64,000 nt of DNA. It comes from Mesocentrotus franciscanus. Lineage: Eukaryota; Echinodermata; Echinoidea; Camarodonta; Strongylocentrotidae. Below the pieces are notes generated by a model. The model worked only from the letters and a program-made list of their open reading frames with translations, did not search any database and was not told the DNA's origin. Shown piece by piece: positions 11,191-21,190 of this stretch; the first letter of the stretch is position 1; the number at the start of each line of letters is the position of its first letter. The translations under genes and the position numbers were made by a program. The stretch is from NCBI GenBank assembly GCA_037976565.1, contig CP137683.1:9306976-9370975 (forward strand). Direction: 5' to 3'.

Positions 11191-11870
11191 ACTCACATGA
11201 ACCTATAGTGTTCCAATCACTTTAAATCATACAGTTAGTCACCATCACCCTACAGCTTTACAGCTTTACATCACTCATCAACAATGAGAACTAGACTTGC
11301 TCATTCACAAAAGGGTTCTCGTCAAATTTGTTGTCAGCAGTGATGACAAATTCACCAAGATGAATATTTCAGACAAAGGAAGCAATTAAGAATACATTAC
11401 TTCTAAATCCTGTGCTGAGAACTGTGTATCATTCAGGCTGCATGCACAGCAAAGTGAAGATATTTTGTTCCTACACTGTACTTCCTTTTCATGCTAAAGT
11501 CATAACCTACGTACCAATGTAGCATATTCAACAAATTTCTTGGGCAACGCAGGAAATGTCTTTAGGAAATCCAAATTCATTATTACAAGTGTCTATTAAT
11601 TAATTTCCACATGATCCAATTACAATTATGATGTCTTGGATCTAAAAAGGGAAATACAAAAGTAAAGAATTAATCTGTTCTTGCTTTCCAAGCTCAATTC
11701 AAACACTACATGCATAATTGGTATTCAATATTTCCTGTTCCAAATGGGAATGTATTTAGTGAATAATGACAGGTACAAAAAAGTTACTTTGTACACTGTA
11801 TCATGAAGACTAGAGAATATGTACAAGATCTAAATTCAAGCAAAATTTTATTTAAAAAAAGAATACTTAC

Positions 11871-11951
11871 TACAGGTAGATCCCAGCGTGTCTGCGACCT
11901 GTCTTCACTGTAGTAGTAAGGCTCTCCCTGCGTTGGAGTTGCTTTATACCA
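11871..11951 (-). CDS. ARHGAP12/27-like: Second WW-domain exon
   Basis: The exon is 27 codons, phase 0 at both ends, with the acceptor TTTCTCCACAG|TGG and donor CCTGTA|GTAAGT. It begins WYKATPTQGEPYYYSEDRSQ and ends TRWDLPV. It holds nearly a whole WW domain: a first Trp, the YYY aromatic strand, a second Trp 22 residues later and the closing Pro after WDL. The order (EKW, then G-x-P-YYYS-D-S-x-W-x-LP) is characteristic of the second WW of ARHGAP12/27. The next exon to the left should carry the linker to the PH domain. Confidence 0.82.
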
Positions 11952-12294
11952 CTGTGGAGAAAGGCAAGAAAAGATTAGAGTATATTACACTGCAACATCA
12001 TACCATGCTATCTACAGTGTATTATACACAGAGTTTGCAGACAAGGAAGTAGGGTAAGAGTCTTTTCAAGAGCTTCAAGTTGTAGTCCTTATTTGATGTC
12101 CATGGCAGGGATAGGCGTTATTATTTTGATTTAAAAGGATGAGAGCATTGCATTGTTTACAATGATTAACTGGTATCTATTGGCAGTTGGGGCAAGTTTA
12201 CTACCCATAATTTTTATTATAATGAGGGTTTTCTGTCCGGGCAAGGGTTGGATTCTCTGATTGCATGTTCATTGATTATAAAGAATGACTTCTA

Positions 12295-12780
12295 AGGTCT
12301 GTCCTCATCAGCCCGAGTTGGCCAAATAGCCTGCTATTTTGTGATCCAGGAAATTAGCCCAAAGTTACAAATCGTGTCTTCATCAGCTCGAAACTCCAGC
12401 TCGAGAAATTAGCTCGAGAAATTTGCTCAGTGTTTGCGCATGCGTAGTGAGAGATGGACCCTTCGAGCTAACAAATTAATGCGCATGCCGGGATCGAGAA
12501 ATCTTCCCGAGCCTTCGGGCTAGTGAGGGCGGACCACAAACAGCGGCGCACGAAACGTCGAGATCTTTTAGATTCCTTATTGACCACATTGCGAGACAAA
12601 CGAATATCACTAGCGATATTATTTTCGATAGTCCAAGATATCTTGGGAAGATTTCCCAAGCAAATAGCCCACTATTTATGTCTTCCCCTGCCAAATAGCC
12701 CGCTATTTCGTGATCTGGCTAATTTCCCGGTTCAGAAATAGCGGGCTATTTGGCCAACTCGGGCTGATGAAGACAGGCCT
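12295..12780. mobile_element. MITE with TIRs and CTA flanks
   Basis: The left end AGGTCTGTCCTCATCAGCCC and the reverse complement of the right end AGGCCTGTCTTCATCAGCCC match at 18 of 20 bases, and pairing continues through GAGTTGGCCAAATAGCC. Flanking CTA occurs on both sides (12292-12294, 12781-12783), a 3-bp target duplication as in PIF/Harbinger-type elements. No transposase. Confidence 0.8.
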
Positions 12781-13049
12781 CTAGATACTTACTCATGGAA
12801 TGCAATTTCACTACATTTAATACATTATCATCTGTTAGGGACAAGAAGGGCATTATCTCATGTACTTTATCACAGAGATAACACCCTTCTGGGTCTGGAA
12901 AGGCGATATGTCAGAAATTGATATCATTACACTTCAACTCATTGTCTTTGTATTTTCATGGCACATTTCAAAATCATAAATCTTTGCATGGTATTTCCCT
13001 AAAGAGTCATATTTTCATAGTGTAAACTAAGATGATTTAGAGGGTGTGG

Positions 13050-13243
13050 TACAGTCAAACCTGTCTATAGCGACCACCCAAGGGAAACACAAAAAGTGGT
13101 CTTTGTAGACAGGTGGTCTTTGTAGACAGGTTCCTTTAGTACATGTTTCAATGAGAAACTATTTTCAAGGGAAACAAAAAATGTGGTCTTTGTAGGCAGG
13201 TGGTCTTTGTAGACAGGTGGTCACTAAAGCAGGTTTGACTGTA
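13050..13243. mobile_element. Tc1/mariner-like MITE
   Basis: The ends TACAGTCAAACCTGTCTATA and its counterpart (reading AGCAGGTTTGACTGTA) are inverted and bounded by TA. Inside, GTGGTCTTTGTAGACAGG is repeated several times. It lies in the intron between the two WW exons. Confidence 0.82.
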
Positions 13244-13696
13244 TCATACATGTATACTGTATGCATATAAAAAAAATATATAAGGCTAATCAGTATGAGG
13301 AAATGCATGATAGGCCTAAATACACACCACACAACTGCATACACATGTACATTCTAATGATACTTTCAACATTAACGAAATGCGATTATGAATAAAGGGC
13401 AAATACTGTTATTTTTTTAATTTTCAAAGTCTTTCCCAAAATACATTAAGACAAAATCTATTTCAAAACGTTTCAATTATGTTTTCAAAGTGACTTAAAT
13501 AAGTGAATGAACTGAATTTAATTGCCCCCTCCCCTCCATGTCACTTCCCTATAAAACTCCTAATAATAGGTTCTTCTTTTACATGTACTTCAGATTTATA
13601 AATTGATTTCTTTTATTATTTTGAAGTACTAAAATGCAGAAAAAAGTGATGATTTTACAAAGAAAATGAACACCCCTACAAACAAATGGAGTGTAC

Positions 13697-13816
13697 CTTT
13701 TCTGATGTGACCTCATTGATGAAAACAGGGTCTCTTGTGACAGTCTGTTCCACTCTCCAACCACGGGGTACATTCAGATCATCTTGCGGAGGGACAACTG
13801 TTGTTGGACTGTGAGG
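13697..13816 (-). CDS. ARHGAP12/27-like: First WW-domain exon
   Basis: The exon is 40 codons, phase 0 at both ends, with the acceptor TTTGTTTCTTGTAG|CCT and donor AAAAG|GTACAC. It reads PHSPTTVVPPQDD, then VPRGWRVEQTV and DPVFINEVTSEK. The GW, the aromatic-x-Asn (FIN) and the glycine/threonine-turn position (EVTSEK) fit a WW domain whose second Trp would be the first codon of the next exon, 22 residues after the first Trp. WW domains bind PPxY or proline-rich ligands. The ARHGAP12 group has tandem WW modules in which an EKW segment opens the second domain; that is recalled family knowledge, not aligned here. Confidence 0.8.
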
Positions 13817-14319
13817 CTACAAGAAACAAAAGAAAACAAAAAATAATAACAAATAGATCAGGAGACTTAGTACACTGAAAACAAGTAGGTATTCCCTCAT
13901 TCCCAATAAATTGTTTCTGCAGATGACTGAAGAAATGAAAATGAAATGAAAATGGAATTCAATTGATATATTTAGGGCTATGACATAGAAATGTTCAATC
14001 TCCATGTACAATGTAGATCCATTATTGAATGATAGGTTCTACAAATTTAATAGTAAATTCTGTATCCTAAGTTTATGTACATGTATGTATGCATTGCAAA
14101 TTAAAAACACTATGTTATAGAGATCTATACATGTACGTATCAAAAATAAGATTTAAAAGAATCCTGTTGATAACTTGAAATTAAGATTACATGTATAGTG
14201 GTATGAAGTCTGATATTACAAATAATATATACAAGTGTATGTTTTTGCTCATTGAGAAAAAAATACATCTTTATACATAGATCTATCTATTGATTGTGCT
14301 ATACAAATTTAGTTAAACT

Positions 14320-14879
14320 TTAAAGGGAAAGTCCACCCTGATATCAAGTTGGTTTTAATACACTGTAGAAGCAGAAAAATGATCGAAACAGGTCAGTGAA
14401 AGTTTGAGCAAAAACTGATTAAAAATAAGGAAGTTATGAATTTTTGAAGGTGCGATCAATCAAACACAGATTTGTAACTCTGTGACGTATCTTGCGAGGT
14501 CTCCTCCTATTTGCCTTGTACTATATCTTCAAAAATTTATATTTTCCTTTAAGAAAACTTTAAATCATACATTTACCATAAATATAATTATTGCAAATTA
14601 TGTTTTCATACAACCCCTGTATGAAACGAGTGAAGTCTATTCTGTCATCAATAACTTTAAAAAAGAAGGTTATGATTTTTGTCTATAAAGAGAAAATTGG
14701 AGAGGAGCTCGCAAGATACGTCACAGTGTTGCAATCTTGTGTTTCACTGATGACACCTACAAAAATTCATGACTTTCCTATTTTTAATCGGATATTGCTC
14801 AATTTTTCACTAATTTGTTTCTCTCATTTTCTCTGCTTTTATTAAACCAAGATAATATAGGGTTGGACTTTCCCTTTAA
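14320..14879. mobile_element. TTAA MITE, family B copy 1
   Basis: The ends TTAAAGGGAAAGTCCACCCT and its counterpart (GGGTTGGACTTTCCCTTTAA) are inverted with TTAA on each side. Diverged relatives lie at 20778-21190 and 40504-40870 (shared GTTTGAGCAAA and AAGTTATGAATT motifs). Confidence 0.8.
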
Positions 14880-17800
14880 GCTCCTCTTGCTTGCAGCTGA
14901 GAACTATAGTAATATACCCAATACTCATTATGACCACTCTCAGAAATCACTTAGCACCTCATTTAAAATACATTTGGCATAGAATGATGAATTGCCAATT
15001 GCAAACACTCAGTGATGTACATTACATACAATTGTAAATGTATACTCTAATGTACAGTTGTACATCTGGCTAAATCATTCATCTACATGTACTTCAGCTG
15101 CCCAATGCAAAAACAGCTGAATTTCCTGCAATTACATGTACAAACGATGACAACAAAGAAATGCGATCTAAAAAATAAAATAAATAAAAAAATTTGTCAC
15201 GAATGAGTCATGATAAAACCCCTAATAATCCAGAAGTTAATCATATGACAGTAATAGCTGAGGCAAAGGCTTAATAGGTGACATCATATCGCAGTTTGCG
15301 TAATGGAATCATTAAAGGGAAATTGGCAAGAAGAATGTTTTAATAAGTACTTATCTGAGCTTTGTTGATGAATCTTAAACCAATAATTGAATGATTTATT
15401 GTTTCTATTATTTGTTATTTATTTACTTACAATTTTATATACTTGTCTATTCCTTTATTCATGTATCTATTAAACTTACTTTTTAATATTCAATCATTTT
15501 TTTTCATTCATTCATTCATCCATTTATTTGTTTATTTACTTATTTTTTCATTAATTTATTCATTCATTCATGTATTTATGGGTTGATTGATTAATTAGTT
15601 GATTGACTGATTAATTAATTGAAATGATTGGTTGGTTGGATATTGGTGGTATGATTAACTGATTAAACATACAATGTATGACCGGTTGCTCTAAATGTAC
15701 CCAACAGTTTGTTTGATTGAATGGTTAAAAGATCAATTTATTGATTGATTGAACTGTTCATATATTGTCTTTGATTTATTTATTACTTGGATTGATATTT
15801 ACATGTATATTCATGATAATTACTTGATTAAAAAGTGCTTGGTTAGATACAAGTAATGTAATAGCAGAAAATTTTGCATTTTTCCTTTTCTTCTCAATTT
15901 GAAACATTATCCTTTTAGATACTGCGTCATATTACCTACACTGTATGTATGTAATAATAAAAACTCCCCTCACAGAGAAACTCAAGAGAAAAAGAACATT
16001 ATTGTGCAACTGACAAACATTATGAAAGACAAAAACTTTGTGAGAGGGTAATTCCGCTATTATGAATAAAACTATTTTAAGCCAGTACTAGTTAAATACT
16101 GGTTTCTCTTTGGCATTTCAAGTCATGTGGTTTTAATGACACAAAGTCCTTCTTTTTGGATGTTTCAGATTACTTTCGTATTCCTTTTGCAATATCCTGA
16201 TCAATTATTCCCCAATAATCAGAAAAGCATAAAAGTAGCGTAATCAGTGGAATAAAATGGTCTGGGGCTGAGGGCGAAGAACCCCCGTCCCCTTAATAGA
16301 AAAAAAACAGAGCCCTTGGACCCGTTTCACAAAGCCTTTTTCCAAAGACAAATGACAAAACTCAGTGACAAATCTGCTGATAACCAATCAGAAGCAAGGA
16401 TTTCAGTAGCTTATAACAAAAACTGTCATTTGTCACTGATGACAAGTTTTGTGAAATGGGGCCCTGGTAACTGAATCTTTCTTGCTCTCAGCAGACAATG
16501 AGTAAATTAATACATTTCTAACAACATCCCGACCCAATTGTACAACACAATGCTCTGGTGACAATTGCTCCATAGTCTTCATGTACATATCCTAGTCCTA
16601 CCCTAACCAAATTCCTTAAACTTAAACCCTAAACCAAACACTAATAAACCCTAACATAAACCGAATGTCAGAGCATACATGTACATGTATGTTGCAACAA
16701 CAACCACCCCCCCCCCTTCCAAACCCCCTAGTCAAAACAGACGTCATAAGGTCGGCAAAGCCCAGCCTGCATCAGGGTAAGGTGAGGAGTTCGCTTGTTT
16801 CACCCTTCCCACTTACGTCTGTCTAATTCCTGCGTCGGAAATTGAAGCTAATTCTATCCATTTTCCTGCTGTTAATCACTTTTGAGACTTGGTGTTTGAA
16901 GATAAAGACATGTGACATGTACATTACATTGTACTTCCACCTTTGATGCAATACAGAAGTCTGTGGTTTTAATTGGTCAGCAGCAGAAGCAATGATTCGC
17001 TATTTAAAACAATGGCCTCATAAAAATAGAATGATGATTTCCGTAAAGACAGTGATTATGAAATCCTAATAAAAATGGTGTCAGTTGCTCATATTGACAA
17101 ATTCCATTGAGCTAGATCAGTTTGATGGCCTATAGTAAACAAGATAAGTTTGCTACTTATACAAAGGTCCTGCATTTGACAACAAATAATTGTATGATAA
17201 ATATCTATTAAGAATTTTATGGACAGCAGATTTCATCATAATGTTAATATCTACATGTATGTTGAAATATTATAGATGATCAACTTCCTATTTGCATGTC
17301 TTTTTCATGGGTGTGTTGCTAACTTTTTTTTACTGCATGTTCTGTTTTGTTTTTTGTTTGGTTTATTGCAATTATCAGAACATTCATGTACAATGATGAA
17401 TCAGGAGAAGTAAATGGATTGGGCGTTTGTTTGGCATGAATCAGATATTTAACTGAATAAACAAACATCACACCTTGACCCTGATAAAAGTCATAAAACC
17501 CACTGTATAAAGATTGACGTTTACAAAATGATAACTAAATTAAATACATGTACATGTAACATTTCTTTTAATATTAAATTACACAGGCTTAAAACAAAAC
17601 ACCGTAATATGGCTTGACACCGATAGTCGCTCAGGATGCGTGGGGGGCCAAAATCTAAGTCCAGACTGACAAAAGTTCGATTTTTTTTTTATATAGGGCT
17701 CTTGCATACAGACTATTAAAGATTCAATCTACACCCCCTTCAAAAAATAGTTCGTATTGAGCCCTGCTGTACTGCCATTGACTTTAAATACACTGCAATA

Positions 17801-18425
17801 TTTCTGCTTCTTGAAAGATAATGCTATACCAGTTTTGCTATCCTCCTGTAAAGCACCAATTAAATTATCATAATCACAACAATCATCGCTTGTCACCACA
17901 AATGGCATCATGATGGTTTCCGAACCAGATGCCTAGCACAGTTTCGATTATAAACACGATTCGCAATCAAAAGTAACAATCAAAAGTAAGATGGTGGATC
18001 CAGGGGTGGTATTCTGAAAACTATTCTATCTTTAGTAAGGTCATCTTTTCTTTCACCAACATCTCCTTCTAATGATTTTTAAAGTGTACCAATATCACCT
18101 TAAGAAAAAATGATTTGGGTACAGCTAGAATGTATAAAGTTAACCAAATGTTTTTTCACCCTGCAATCTACAGGCTTGCGGATAGGGAGTATGAGGAAAA
18201 TAATGTAAAGGATAACGTAACTTCGGACGTAAGTGGGACTTGGGTTCCATGCGAGCTGTTAAGGTGCATGTCAATTGAAAGTGTATTCAAACTTGTTTGA
18301 CTATAAATACATGTAGTTTAACGACATGGAACCCCTAATATCCAAAGCAAATTATGTTTTGGTGATTGGTACACTTAATCCACTGCCAACAGGACCCGAA
18401 AGACCACTCTTAATCTACGACTCAC
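14880..18425. other. Intron, mostly unrecognised
   Basis: AT-rich intron between exons at 18614-18426 and 13816-13697. It contains a degenerate ATTC/GATT tetranucleotide stretch (15490-15660), a MITE (16318-16464) and telomere-like CCCTAA remnants (16575-16670). Confidence 0.6.
16318..16464. mobile_element. Short MITE with GGGCCC(G/A)TTTCACAAA ends
   Basis: Left end GGACCCGTTTCACAAAG and right end CTTGT-side AGTTTTGTGAAATGGGGCCC are inverted. ACAAATGACAAAACTCAGTG and its partner near 16425 also pair. Confidence 0.65.
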
Positions 18426-18614
18426 CGTGCTTCCCCCTCTTCCTGATCCTAGGTGGGACATCTGAGATCCTTTGGAACCTGGCTGAGGTACGTCATAACT
18501 CTGCGGGTTGCTGTTCTCTGATGGCAGCCGATGCGCCCAGTTGCGCGAGATTCCAGGGTTCTTGACCACTCCATCCCCAACAGGGTTCTGCGGGATCTCT
18601 CTGCTCGGTGTGAA
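18426..18614 (-). CDS. ARHGAP12/27-like: Linker exon with YDVP motif
   Basis: The exon is 63 codons, phase 0 on both sides, with very strong splice sites: a CT-repeat pyrimidine tract ending in GCCTTCTAG at 18615 and the donor ACG|GTGAGT at 18425. It reads FTPSREIPQNPVGDGVVKNP at the start and has NPQSYDVPQPGS in the middle. The YDVP site is of the same Crk/Nck/Abl SH2-ligand type as YDEP and YDQP in the 511-codon exon. There are no membrane or globular signatures and it is Ser/Gly/Pro-rich, so it continues the disordered linker. A partial copy of its 5' end and acceptor lies just upstream at 18680-18730. Strand, phase and motif all agree with the ARHGAP gene. Confidence 0.75.
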
Positions 18615-18676
18615 CTAGAAGGCAAAGAGAGAGAGAGAGATGTTACTTGTAAGAATTTGCATTTGAAAACTTATGG

Positions 18677-18730
18677 GGTTTTACCTCCCCATCCCCAGCA
18701 GTGTTCCATCTCTGCTCATTGTGTACTGGA
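18677..18730 (-). pseudogene. Partial tandem copy of the YDVP exon start
   Basis: The minus strand reads CTTTGCCTTCCAG|TACACAATG, then GAGCAGAGATG and GGGGATGGGGAG. This parallels CTTTGCCTTCTAG|TTCACACC, GAGCAGAGAGATC and GGGGATGGAGTG of the exon at 18614-18426. The copy keeps the acceptor but is cut short and diverged; the offset is 111 bp. Confidence 0.5.
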
Positions 18731-18984
18731 AGGCAAAGAGAAGGAGAGGATTTGTACACTGTATTTGAAATATTTGAGATGTAGCAACTAGCACAAAAAA
18801 GGGATATATATTAGACATCACTGGAATAGATCTGGAATTGAAAACTCATTGGTTTGATGGGTTTTTTTTCCTGATTACTAAGAAAGCATGTGTATGCTAG
18901 TAAGTTAAACAATTAGGGGACTGACGGCTTTATGTCCTCTCTGATGAACTTCGTAAGGAGGATCAGTGCCTTAACAAAGGGCAC

Positions 18985-19062
18985 TAGCACATCAACTTGG
19001 TTTTGATTCCAGGACCTTCAGGTTATACCACTGCTCTACCACTGAGCCAATGTACCTCCATG
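18985..19062 (-). mobile_element. tRNA-derived SINE or tRNA pseudogene
   Basis: The minus strand reads TTGGCTCAGTGGTAGAGCAG (a canonical tRNA A box), then AAGGTCCTGGAATCAAAACC (a degenerate B box) at roughly tRNA spacing. The acceptor stem does not pair, so it is not a functional tRNA. Confidence 0.6.
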
Positions 19063-19548
19063 ATGTTGAATAACAAAAGTAGAATTATAGAACAAGAGAA
19101 GAAGGAAGTACACGTTCCATGCCAACAATGATTACGTCAGTTTACAGTGGATTTATGTTTATGTTAATATGTTAATTAGTTTACAGTCACAAGATACAAG
19201 TATTGCCTGTTGAGAGCCAGAAGTATGTTGAATCTACAGTATGTAAACACATGGGTTTATCCCTCTCACAATGTTCCTACATCATGAACATTCTCTTCTT
19301 CCTACTCCTATTCCTAATGTAGAGCTACAAGACAGTAACATTTCCTCTTTTCTGTATCTTTCTTTGTTGCTATGTACATGTACAGTACAGTACATGTAGC
19401 ACCTGCAGTGAGTTTGAAACCCATATCTGTTGCCAAATTAAAAGGTATTTAACATCCACGTGTGCCTGAGTGCAAGTAATCAAATTTGGTACATGTGGAA
19501 TCACACGTGAGTGCAGTTAGTCTCCTCTAAATCATCACTGGTCAGTAC

Positions 19549-20097
19549 CTTCATATCATCTTTATCTTCCTCTTTGCTAGATGATACTTTCACACTCCTT
19601 GACACCCTGCCAATCTTGCCCAACTTTGCTGAGACATGGGCCATCTTTAGGGACATCCTCTCATGGAAACCCTCGTTTCCTTCAACGCTCCCATCGCTTG
19701 ACCGCCTCTCCTTTTTCTTCCGTCGAAAAGCAAAGAACTGATGAGATTTTTCCTTTCCGATGTCTGATGCTGATTCAATGTCCGATCCCCTGATGCTTTC
19801 CGTCTCACCCTCCTCGTCGATGGCTTCAGATATGCTGTTTAAAGAGGACAGACTGATTGACAGCCCCATGCGGAGTCCTTGAGGATTGTTGCCGTGACCT
19901 GCAGCATCGGCTTCGTCCCTGCGGCTTTGGTATTCCTGCTCAAGGCGATCCACTCTGGTCTCAAGAATCTGGAGTCTGGACTCCACATCTTGGTGCTCTG
20001 TTGCAAGTTTCTTGATCAAGCTTCCCAGGTCATCCTCTCCACCAGGACAACCCTGCATGGTCTCCTGGCACCTTTGAGAATTCCTGCGATCCACAAC
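19549..20097 (-). CDS. ARHGAP12/27-like: Coiled-coil and basic linker exon
   Basis: The exon is 183 codons, phase 0 at both ends if the acceptor is TATGAG|GTT after a CT-rich tract and the donor is ATGAAG|GTACTG. The first part (around residues 20-55, SRLQILETRVDRLEQEYQSR) is a clear heptad coiled coil. It is followed by a Ser/acidic stretch and a basic segment FAFRRKKKERRSSDG, then KLGKIGRVSRSVKVSSSK, which resembles the basic patch of the 511-codon exon. The frame stays open past the donor to a TGA at 19501, so a terminal exon is possible, but no AATAAA follows it. No enzymatic motif is present. Inferred role: an extended linker for self-association or membrane contact between SH3 and WW domains. 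A neighbouring frame upstream (20352-20124) also looks coding and may be the missing 5' part of this exon; see findings. Confidence 0.65.
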
Positions 20098-20123
20098 CTC
20101 ATAGATGTGGAGAGAAAGATCTC

Positions 20124-20352
20124 TTACAAGCTTGCTTGAACACTACTTGGTTCTTTATCGCCAATGTCTGTACTTTCCGTTAGTCCATCTAACCGACTCT
20201 CTGTTTTGCTTAACTGCCCTTTTACTTCCTCCTGCTTTTTCAAAATACTCTTAACCTGCTCCAAGTCCTCATCACTATTTTCAAATCCAAGAATTTTTCT
20301 ATCATTACACTTTTCCATCTTGTTTTCTAATAAGTTCCAGGGTATCTCCTAA
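20124..20352 (-). CDS. Possible 5' part of the coiled-coil exon, out of frame
   Basis: The minus-strand open frame reads EIPWNLLENKMEKCNDRK, then a Lys/Glu-rich helix (VKSILKKQEEVKGQLSKTES) and ends DKEPSSVQASL at a TAA. It directly abuts the coiled-coil exon, whose own frame is open from about 20140 and reads KLVRDLSLHIYEVVDRR. A one-base shift in the roughly 15-bp overlap would give one continuous helical segment. No acceptor with a good pyrimidine tract precedes it (the best is GGTTAG at about 20353). Two readings are possible: one coding exon with an indel, real or from sequencing, or a chance AT-rich frame next to a real exon. A tiny intron between them (about 36 bp) is too short to be credible. 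Confidence 0.35.
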
Positions 20353-20777
20353 CCTCCAACTTATACATGTACATGTACATGCAGGTATATTGGTACACCA
20401 AAACATGCACGTCCCAATTGAAAATGACCAGTTATTAATCAAACTTTGACAATTTGGGACTTTTGGTGCAAGAGCATTATCACAAGCAGAGGCAGACTGA
20501 ACAGTGCAATACAAGATGAATCCTGCAGCACTGAATTCTTGTGAGGTCCTATTGTACACCCAGTTTTAAAATCCTCTCCAATTTCCTTATTTATTCATTT
20601 GCTTCTTGGTCATGTGGGCCTTGGAGGAATCTCTATTGTAATGTAAGGAGTATTATTACATGTACTTTGTTTCCTGGATCATCAATAATAGAGCCCTCTA
20701 CAAGTAGTACAGTGTACAAATTGTTTGTTGAGAGCAAGTTGGGTTGTCATTACATCCGTGTAAAAGTATAAGAGTTA

Positions 20778-21190
20778 TTAAACGGGGAAGTCCACCCTGA
20801 TATTACAATGTAAGTTGATTTTAATAAAAGCAGAAAACGAGAGGAACAAATCAGTAAAAGTTTGAGCAAATTCCGATTGAAAATAAGAAAGTTATGAATT
20901 GTTGACGTTGCGATCAATCAAACGCAAGTTGGCAACTCCATGATGTATTTTGTGAGCTTCCCTTCCATTTGCTCTGCACTAATAAAATCCAAAATTTATA
21001 TTTTCCCTCAAGAAAATTTTCATTCATACATACACCCTACATATAATTATTGCAATATGTTTCTACTGTATGTGAACAACCCCTTTATGGAAATAATATA
21101 TTCTGTTATAAATAACAAATAAAAGAAAATTTTATAAAATTTTATGTACAGAGCGAATTGGAGAGGACTAGTCAGTGTCACAGGATGATG
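20778..21190. mobile_element. TTAA MITE, family B copy 2 (truncated)
   Basis: Begins TTAAACGGGGAAGTCCACCC and shares AGTAAAAGTTTGAGCAAATT and GTTATGAATTGTTGACGTTG with 14320-14879. No matching right end. Confidence 0.65.

Noticed and set aside
10071..11225. Several Pro/Ser/Leu-rich plus-strand frames
   Set aside because: They run through CT microsatellites and have no domains or splice structure.
12793..12831. 39-nt candidate exon between the WW exons with good splice sites
   Set aside because: In the required phase 0 it has a TAA, and its acceptor region overlaps a copy of the dispersed AGAAGGG palindrome.
16800..16870. Minus-strand GTAAGTGGG donor with short open frame (KWIELASISDAG)
   Set aside because: No pyrimidine tract at the acceptor, and the phase is incompatible with the flanking phase 0 exons.
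19501..19548. TGA at 19501 as the stop codon of the coiled-coil exon
   Set aside because: A phase 0 donor precedes it, no polyadenylation signal follows, and downstream exons of the same gene are clear; still possible as an alternative end.
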